DNA from: Chinchilla lanigera
Taxonomy: Eukaryota > Chordata > Mammalia > Rodentia > Chinchillidae
Direction: 5' to 3'
Assembly: GCF_000276665.1 (NCBI RefSeq)
Contig: NW_004955465.1
Location: 4,031,003 to 4,095,002 of the forward strand
DNA length: 64,000 nucleotides
Below the pieces are notes generated by a model. The model was not told the origin of the DNA and made no database searches. It saw nothing but the letters and a program-made list of their open reading frames with translations. This document shows, piece after piece, positions 56,625 through 64,000 of this stretch. Positions within the stretch are counted from its first letter, which is position 1. Every line of letters begins with the position of its first letter. Made by a program: the position numbers and the translations under genes.

Positions 56625-56790
56625 ACCTTTTTCTGCTTCTATTTTCCCATCTGTAAAATAAGGCTTAAAAGTAGAATGCTTTATAGGCTTGTGGCGAGGG
56701 TTGAAAGAGAGAGAGTCGATGTTGTGAACATCATGGAACACCTATGATAAAAGCTTGCTCCTTTCTTTGGTATTACTGCCAGCCACAGTT
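56625..56790 (+). mobile_element. MIR fragment
   Basis: CTATTTTCCCATCTGTAAAA, ATGCTTTATAGGCTTGTGGC. Confidence 0.55.
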
Positions 56791-57896
56791 CTTGGTACCT
56801 TGTAGGTGAATGCAGATTTTTTTGGGTAAATTTTACTAAGCATTCATCGTATTTATATATCTGCCTTCTCATAAGCTAAACAGTAGTGTGAAAGGTACCA
56901 TTTTCATCACATTTGAAGTCAAATACCCAATATACTTTCTTTTGAATAGCATAATGCTAAGTATTTCTATGACCCATTTAAAAGGCACAATATCTAAGTG
57001 TGGGGTCAGGGGAGAAAATGGCCAGTTTGGGAAATGATTCTTCTATATACGTGTGGCAAAACAAAAGCTCTGAATAAAAAAGAAAGGTGAACCTTTATAA
57101 AGAAATGTCTAAGCTACACATAGCCAGGAAATACTTCACAAATTAGTTTCATAGAATTTTTGCGAAGTGTTAAAGCAATTTAGTGTAAGGATACACTGAA
57201 TTGTAATAAAAATAAATTAATACATTTAAAACATTCAGGTAGGTATAGTCAGAGGCCGCTAGGCATTTTAATAGGAGATAAGTACAAACCATTAATCATG
57301 GTTTCCACACGCTTCTTCACATCACCCTGGGCAACTGTGGGCAGACCAAGAAATGGTACTAGAAGAGGCTGCTGTATCGGATGAAACACTGATTTTATCT
57401 GCACCTTCCACACTCTGTATTTTGTCTATACTTTTCCTCTTTTACAAGTAAGTACAAAGTCGCACCTGTTGACAACTTAATTTTTCACTTTTTTGCCCTA
57501 GCCTTAGGAAAAGGTAATAAAATCAGGGAAATTTGTGCTTCTTTTCTGTTTGCTTGGATAAATTACTGGTCACCTTGGGAAAGAAGCTGGGACAAACCCA
57601 ATCATGTACTGACACTGACCGTGTTTCCACCCATGAGAAGTAGATTTACAGTCACACAGGTGATGGTTAGCATCCCTAACTTTGTAGCCTCTGAGACTTC
57701 TTTGGGACTCTGATGAAAATCAGGGGCTTTCTCTCCCCAAGCACACATGGAGTATGGTCCATTGTAGACTTCCTAAAGACTGACAAGTGCTACTTTGGGC
57801 CATTCTGTGGATGGTGCCTGACAGATGTCACAGCTGCACTGCAAAGTGGAGGTGACTACATGGGGAACAATGCCAAGAAAGCCACCTGGGCACACA
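56791..57896. other. Single-copy non-coding DNA
   Basis: No feature recognised. Confidence 0.4.
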
Positions 57897-57910
57897 TAGG
57901 CGATTTCTTT

Positions 57911-58011
57911 TTGTTTGTTTGTTTGTTTGTTTTTCTCCAGTACCGGGAACCGAACTCACGACCTTGCGCTTGCCAGGCAGGCGCTTTGCCGCTGAGCTAA
58001 ATGCCCAGCCC
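57911..58011 (-). mobile_element. Young ID SINE with target duplication
   Basis: GTTT-rich tail, CTCCAGTACCGGGAACCGAA ... GCTGAGCTAAATGCCCAGCC. TAGGCGATTTCTTT (57897-57910) and TAGGTGATTTCTTT (58012-58025), 13 of 14 matching. Confidence 0.9.
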
Positions 58012-58025
58012 TAGGTGATTTCTTT

Positions 58026-58920
58026 GTAGCCTCTGATACTTTCTCAAAGGGGAGTTACAAATTGCTTTGATTTGCTTCCTAGATTCAAGAGCGATTTAGC
58101 CACAGTTGCTGTATAATCCTCTTTCCTACCCTAGGTGGGGTTGGAAAACGGCATGTTCTGTTGTCAGGAGAAGTATTATGATTTCTTTCAATGATGTGAA
58201 CGTAGCTGCAGTGACTTGTACCAGTCTGTCCATCCCTGTTCTTCCCTAGCTCCTATACAAACCTCTCTACTTCGATAACAGATTGAGTTTTTTCCCTGTA
58301 AAATGGTCTCTTTCCCAGAGTGCCAGAGCCAGTGTTCAGCCATGAAATGATGACTCATATTACACGGTCAAATGAATCAACTTTTGCTATAGTGGGCCTC
58401 CTTTCTGAGTGAAATAGCTGGGTTTAACACATTTGGTAACTTTATAATCTTAACCAAAGCACTGAAAATTTTTGAGATCTTACTTCCTAATATGTCACAG
58501 GATAAGATTGGATTTTAATCTCTAATAATTGCTTTAAATTTAACATCTGTAATTTTTAAATACATATATCTGTGCAAATGTATGTGTGTGTGTGTGTGTG
58601 TATGTTGTATACACTTGGCATTTTCTAGGTTGCTGATTCTTTCTGAAAGAAAGCCAGGTGCTCAAAGCTACCATTTTCTCTCACTTTGAAGCACATACCA
58701 CCATCAAGGTGGGCTGGTCACCCCAGGAAATCACCTGAAGGGCAGCGGCAAATTGTTCACTAACAATTGCATGTCTGGACTATTGAGTTTCACAACATTT
58801 TCAGCATCGTGACCTCTTCCTGTATATTAGTTTCAAGCACATAAACATAACGTGCAGTGCAGGAATGGTTACACCGAGCTGCCATAGTTAAGAGGGAACT
58901 GGTGGAGTTCAAGACATGAG
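58026..58920. other. Single-copy DNA with a (TG) repeat at 58582-58600
   Basis: No other feature recognised. Confidence 0.45.
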
Positions 58921-59023
58921 GCTGGGGATTTAGCTCAGCGGCACAGTGCCTGCCTGGCAAGCGCAAGGTCGTGAGTTCGGTTCCCGGTACTGGAAAAACA
59001 CCAAAAAAAAAAAAAAAAAAAAA
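58921..59023 (+). mobile_element. Young ID SINE, sense
   Basis: GGCTGGGGATTTAGCTCAGC, GGTCGTGAGTTCGGTTCCCG, then A22 tail. Box A and box B are intact. Flanking AAGACATGA / AAGACCATTA is only a weak target duplication. Confidence 0.9.
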
Positions 59024-59930
59024 AGACCATTAGGCTCTCCAGACAGTGTCCTCACGTGTACACAGCTGGTGCTCCACGTTGTACACGGCAGCATCCAGAA
59101 GATGCTCAAGAAATGTTTGTGTGCAAAGGAAAGAAAGAACATACTGGTAGCAGTTGGGCAAAGCATCCAACAACTGTTTTTATGGAGAAAGAATTAGGAA
59201 TTGGAGATGAAGTGTTAGAGGGTAGGAATCAGGATGGAGGATAAAAGACAAGCTCATGAAGGGAAGATGATCACTGCCTTGGAATTATTTCTGGAGGTCA
59301 TGAGCTGATGGGGCATATATGAGAGGAGGATGTGATAACGGGAGATTGTAAATATGTTTCACTTCACAACGTGTAATTTTACTTATGCTGAGGTACAAAA
59401 GCCTTGCATCTCTTGCGTTTTTATTAGTGCTCACTTTACTGAATGAAATGTTCCTCTGAGACACTCACAGGTGCTGTGATTTTAAACACTTGGAGACCCT
59501 CCAGGAGGTCTCTGAAGTCTCTGAGTAAATTCCGCATGTCAGACACAACCACCATCTTGTATGTCTACAAGGCCCACTACCTGCTAAATCTTTAACTCTC
59601 ATTTCCTGGGATTTTTATCAACAGTAATGACAGCTGAAAATGATACATCAGTTAGGACTATTGTTGTCTGCAATGAGTGAAAGACCAGTACTTACAGAAT
59701 ACTGATATCAAGAAGGGAGTGGCTGCTGGCATTGACTCAGGGGCTCTGTGATGCCATCAGAGGCCTGCATTTCTTCCCCCTTTCCACTTGGTGGTCCTGT
59801 GTTTGTCTGACTTCATTCTCATAGGTGCAAGATGGTTGTGGTAGCCCCAGTCATCACATCTGTATTCAAGATGAGTAAAAGATGCATGCACATGTGTTTG
59901 TACATGGAGGTAGAAGGACATGCTAATTAG

Positions 59931-59931
<1 letters not shown>
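59024..59931. other. Single-copy non-coding DNA
   Basis: No feature recognised. Confidence 0.4.

Positions 59932-59966
<35 letters not shown>
59932..59966. repeat. (TG)17 microsatellite flanked by 15-bp direct repeats
   Basis: AGAAGGACATGCTAA occurs at 59912-59926 and 59971-59985 on either side. Confidence 0.9.
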
Positions 59967-59968
<2 letters not shown>

Positions 59969-60031
59969 ACAGAAGGACATGCTAACTATGTCTGTCCCCT
60001 TTCAAAAGCAAATATTAAAAATTTCCAGGAC

Positions 60032-60180
60032 ACCCCAGGCGTGTTGGCGTATGCCTGTAATCCTACCACTCGGGAGGCTGAGGCAGGAGGATTGCTCTGA
60101 ATTCAAGCAAACCTGGGTTACCCAGTGAATTCAGGGACAGCCTGAAATACATAGCAAGACCCTGAGAGGAAAGCAATAAA
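60032..60180 (+). mobile_element. B1 SINE, sense
   Basis: CCCAGGCGTGTTGGCGTATG, CACTCGGGAGGCTGAGGCAG, GGACAGCCTGAAATACATAG, CAAGACCCTGAGAGG. Its 3' part is included in a tandem duplication. Confidence 0.75.
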
Positions 60181-60412
60181 TTCCCCTTCTTATTTGGTGT
60201 TTAAATCCAGTGTTATTTCTTGTAATTACTGGGAGTAGGTACCACTCGGGAGGCTGAGGCAGGAGGATCTGAATTCTAGACAAACCTGGGTTACCCAGTG
60301 AATTCAGGGCCAGCCTGAAACACATAACAAGACCCTGAGAGGAAAGCAATAAATTCCCTTTCTTATTTGGTGTTTAAATCCAGTGTTATTTCTTGTAATT
60401 ACTGGGAGTAGG
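60064..60412. repeat. Tandem duplication, two ~175-bp units
   Basis: Unit 1 is 60064-60239, unit 2 is 60240-60412. Each holds the B1 part from TACCACTCGGGAGGC plus ~70 bp of non-B1 flank (ATTTGGTGTTTAAATCCAG ... ACTGGGAGTAGG). Only about ten differences, mostly in the B1 portion. Confidence 0.92.
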
Positions 60413-61049
60413 TGTTACCTTGAACTTGTTTACTTACCTCAGGAGAACATTTAATGAAAATGATATAAGTTATGTTTAGTAGTTTAAATAACAATGAGTC
60501 AGATGTGTCCTACGTTGAAATATTTTCCGCTTATGGATTTTAAATTCCATTTAAAGCCATTATATGTATTAAGCTTGCACGTGAACTTACTGATTTGCAC
60601 TTGCACAGTTTTGGAATAAAGTTCCTGCTGCTTTGGTTAACGGGCAGAATTGAGAACAGTGCAATATTTTACATGTCAAAGTGTTCAGGGGAAAATAAAT
60701 TTTTTCTGTTTACTATACCTAAGTCACAGAAGTGGGGAAAAGAGGCAGTGAGGGAAATAGAAATTGTTCAGCTAGCATAGGATGAGAAAGAGAATGAAAT
60801 TTAAACTGGAAATAGCTATGACTATTGAAGGGAAAGGAGGAAATAAAAAATGTTGATGTTCTCTCGTTTTTAGAAAAGTTTTATTATGGAAAATTTCAAG
60901 CATGCACAAAAGTAGGGAGGGTATCGCAGGAAACCTGCTCATACCCACCACCCATCTTCGACAACCTGGTCAATTTTGTTTAATCTGCATGACACTTTCT
61001 ACTCTCATATTTTGGAAGGATATCATTCACCTCCAAGCAGATGTCTTTG
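60413..61049. other. Single-copy non-coding DNA
   Basis: No feature recognised. Confidence 0.4.
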
Positions 61050-61196
61050 GTGTTTTTTTGATACAGGGTCTTGATATGTACTTCATGCTAACTTTGAACT
61101 CACTATGTAGTTCAGCCTACACTCGAACTTGTGCTGATCCTCCTGCTTCAGCCTCTTGAGTGCTGGTACTACAGGTGTACACCACCATGCCCGACT
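61050..61196 (-). mobile_element. B1 SINE, antisense
   Basis: GATACAGGGTCTTGATATGT, CACTATGTAGTTCAGCCTAC, GATCCTCCTGCTTCAGCCTC, ACACCACCATGCCCGACT. Confidence 0.75.
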
Positions 61197-61239
61197 TAAG
61201 TAGTTTTTAAAAAGTAAGATGTCTTTAAATGTGTAGTCA

Positions 61240-61320
61240 TCTCTTCAGTCAGATAGAGCTGAGTTCGAATTCTAGCCCTAGCACCAACATCTATAGCGCT
61301 TTCAGCAGATTGTTCATTTT
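61240..61320 (+). mobile_element. MIR fragment
   Basis: CAGATAGAGCTGAGTTCGAA and TTCTAGCCCTAGC resemble the MIR 5' core. Confidence 0.4.
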
Positions 61321-63127
61321 TTCTACAAGGATTTACGTCAAGCCTTGTTCAGGAACCTAGAAGCAAATTAATATACTAAATACCTCCAGGTAGAGTTGGA
61401 TGTGAAGGAGGAGATTCACTCAGGCAGTGGAGTTGAGAATTGCTAGAGGTTTACTTAGCCCTGTGGCTGGGGAGAGATGAGCCCTCCTCTGCAGTACTGG
61501 GGCTTTCTCTTCTACAAGGAGGAGACATTATGACCTCCCTTGACCTCCTATAGCTCCTGAGAGTTACTTAGTATCTGGCAAAGTGCTTGGCAAAGGCCTG
61601 GCGTGTGACCTGGTTTCAATAACTGAAATTCAGGACGCAGCCCAGGGAACTTGACGGTTGGTCCTGCTCCCCTCTGACTGAAGGTGCCCTAGAGAGTCTA
61701 ACTCTAGACTTGGACCCGTTAACAACTCTGCCACCTCCACAAAGCACCCTACTCCTGAACTCCATGCTCTCAGGAACTGCATCCAGAAAATAAGGTTATT
61801 ATGGACCTGTCTCCTTTCCCTTGTTCCCCCTAAATTTGCAAGAAGTAACCAGCTTATAAATTCACAGTATTTTTATGTCAAAAATACTCATTTTGGTCAC
61901 AGTGAGTATTTGAGCAGAGCTGCTTAAAATCTTACCTTAAATTTATTTAAAAAACATTTTGAGATTGAGTTTTACCGTTTCCAATTTGGCAGACACCTAA
62001 TTCTAATGCAAACAAGGTGTGACTGGCAGTCTACCAAAAGAGCAGAAAATTTCAGGTTGAGGGAATGGGTGCTTCTCTGGGATTTAATGATCTTTTTCAT
62101 AATATTTCAGCAGATCAGCTTTTATTTAGGTTAAATGTAGGCTTTGATCCACGCTCCATGTGATGAAGAAACAAACAAGGAAAACGGTTCAATGCAGTCA
62201 TTCACCCCCCTTAGATTTGGCCGCCTGCAAGACCCAGGAGCTGCTGCGAGCACACACACAGCCTGTACGTGGCTGGGCCCAGGAGCAGGCTCAGGCTTTC
62301 ATTCTACAGGAACGGTTAAAGTGCCTCAGCCACCCCTGGCTGCTTACTCACAGACTGGGACAGCTCAACTAGGATGAGCAGGATTAGAGCTTGAGGACTA
62401 TGCATTTTTCCTCTGTGACTATGGTTTAATGTAGTTTTCACCATGGCTTTTTATCAGTTCCTCTCAGGGATGAGGGAGGCTCTTCCTATCTACTGGCTCC
62501 TGGACCAATTCGCGCTGTTGACTCAGCCTAGCACAGGCTGCTCCAGCCAGGACGTTGCTGATGACTGGTTGTGTTTGCCTCACGTCTCCTTGGCCTCCTA
62601 CACTATCAGTCTTCATGCGGGGTCGTTTCAAATCTTCCAGAAAATCTCCCTCACTTTTCCCAGCTGCAGGGTGCAGGGAAAGCTTCTCTCTGGTCCCCTT
62701 CTCAACCTCCCAGTTCCTTGCCTGAGACCACCTCCTCCTGAGTGACCTCTTCAGGCAGAGGGTGTCTGAGGTGCACCCCTCCCCGCTTCCCCAGACTTCC
62801 CTGTCATTCAGGTGCGCCCCTCTCGCCTTTAATCTGGGCCAATTTTCCCTCTTTCTCTTCCCTTCTATTAATCTTTGCTCCTGCTGGGTCTCTCAAACAG
62901 AGTCTGAATATTTCTACGTCTGAATTTTACTTCCCTGGGAAATCATTCAACCTGTCCTCTCTGTATTTCCAAATCCTTTTCTTCTGTGTTAATTACTGAG
63001 TTTTAAACCAAAACAATGTGTTGTCTCCCAATTCTTCAGGCCAGAAGTCAGTGCCTCGCTGGACTAAAATGAAGATATGGGCAGACTGACCTCCTTTCTG
63101 AAGGTTCTAGGGGAGAATTCACTTCCC
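61321..63127. other. Non-coding, no repeat named
   Basis: Plus-strand frames at 62144-62999 are open in several phases in a C/T-rich stretch and show no domain. Confidence 0.35.
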
Positions 63128-63545
63128 TGCTTTTTTTTTTCTTTATTGTTATTTCTTTTTTATTTTAAAGAAAATAAAACATAAAAATGCTACAGAACTT
63201 CAAAACAAGATGATAGGAAATCAGCAATGGTTGTTATATTGCGTATTGTTATCTTCAAAGCAGTTGTTCAGATTATCAGATATAAGCATGCAACATTAGT
63301 CAAAAGAAATTAAGAAAAGAGAAAAAATTAAGCATTAACTGATCCTTTCAATAAACCAACAGAAATTAGTACAATTATCTTAGCTATCTTGGTATATACA
63401 TATATATATTTTTTCCTTTTCTTCTTTCTTTCGTTTCTCCTTTCCCTCATTCTAGTTGTTCTTTCCTCTTGAGCAGTTTCTTTCCCTTTCACAATATCTA
63501 TTGTTCTTTTTGGATTTTGTTTACTCTTTCAGTTTCTTTGAGTTG
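63128..63545 (-). mobile_element. L1 3' UTR, antisense, single unit
   Basis: Reverse complement of the 3' UTR at 34800-35395: CAAAACAAGATGATAGG, TTGTTATCTTCAAAGCAG, CTTTCAATAAACCAACAG, then complement of the AAAGGGAAAGAAATTGC purine tract. Only one of the ~160-bp units is present. Confidence 0.7.
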
Positions 63546-63549
63546 TTGG

Positions 63550-63920
63550 CAGAGTTCAGATCCTTGTGGTCATAGGACTGAAGTTTCTGTTTCTTTGTGG
63601 GTGTGCAAGGGATGCTCCTAGCTTTTAGAGGCTGCTGCACCCCTTGGCTCAGGGTGTCCTTTCTCTGTCTTCAAAACCAGCAGATGTGGACCAGTCCTTC
63701 TCACCTCACATCTCCCTCACACTCCCTTCTAAGTTTTAAGAGCCCATGTGATTACACTGGGTTCATCCAGATAGATGATCTAGGGTAATCTTCCTGTTTT
63801 AAAGTTAGCTGATTAATGACCCAAGTCCTATCCTCAACCCTAATTTCTCTTTGCCATCTAACCCACCCTATTCACAAGTTCTGAGGATTCAGATATGGAC
63901 ATCTCTGGGAATCATTATTT
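63550..63920 (-). mobile_element. LTR-like ancient repeat, family unsure
   Basis: GCTTTTAGAGGCTGCTGCAC, CAAAACCAGCAGATGTGGAC, CATGTGATTACACTGGGTTC, ATCCAGATAGATGATCTAGG and GGATTCAGATATGGACATCT follow an ancient mammalian LTR-like pattern. Confidence 0.4.
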
Positions 63921-64000
63921 TGTTCATCATTACACTGACATAGATTTACATGTATATACTTTCTTATTAAAACAATTACACAAATATGTAATTAATTAAG

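Noticed and set aside
58921..59023. tRNA gene
   Set aside because: Box A and box B resemble tRNA-Ala, but an A tail and many dispersed copies show an ID SINE.

Overview
The window is mammalian nuclear DNA made almost wholly of non-coding sequence and transposable elements. I found no protein-coding exon, RNA gene or operon that I can support. The host looks like a rodent. It carries antisense and sense copies of a tRNA-derived ID-type SINE, B1 (7SL-derived) SINEs with the internal duplication, fused B1-dID elements, ORR1-like MaLR LTRs and L1. B1 together with young ID and B1-dID points to a non-muroid rodent. The youngest ID copies lack the tail I associate with squirrels, so a beaver-like lineage is my tentative guess; the sequence alone does not settle it.

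Layout. 0-1 kb: antisense L1 5' end with three ~90-bp promoter-like monomers. 1.7-7.1 kb: B1-dID, two MaLR LTRs, then a nested stack (ID inside a palindromic mariner inside a Tigger-like MITE). 8.1-9.6 kb: the most CpG-rich part, with two NRF1-like motifs, interrupted by a B1 with an ID in its tail. 9.7-17.4 kb: MER2-like transposons, L2, L1 3' fragments (one a 93-bp insertion with target duplication), a MaLR LTR and a small segmental duplication. 17.4-25.5 kb: mostly single-copy DNA with MIR and old LINE scraps. 25.5-29.6 kb: ERVL-type LTRs, IDs, MIRs. 29.6-35.4 kb: a long L1 region with a twin-priming inversion and a class I-type solo LTR inside it. 35.5-38.8 kb: LTRs interrupted by ID, B1 and Tigger, then a hAT element. 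38.8-54.7 kb: mainly single-copy, with MER2, MLT1, a MaLR LTR holding a 100-N assembly gap, and B1-dIDs. 54.7-64 kb: MLT1, B1, IDs, a B1-containing tandem duplication, an antisense L1 3' end and an LTR-like tail.

Nothing here works as a pathway. The value lies in the insertion history. Many ID copies have perfect or near-perfect target-site duplications and very similar sequences, so they are the most recent layer. L1, B1, LTR and DNA transposons form older layers, and L2 and MIR the oldest. The few items that might be functional are the CpG/NRF1 cluster at 8.1-8.45 kb, a CpG-rich 49-codon ORF at 43.9 kb and a 130-codon ORF at 24.5-24.9 kb; none is proven. I did not find a novel biological system. 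Family names are given from remembered consensus sequences and need a repeat-library search to confirm.
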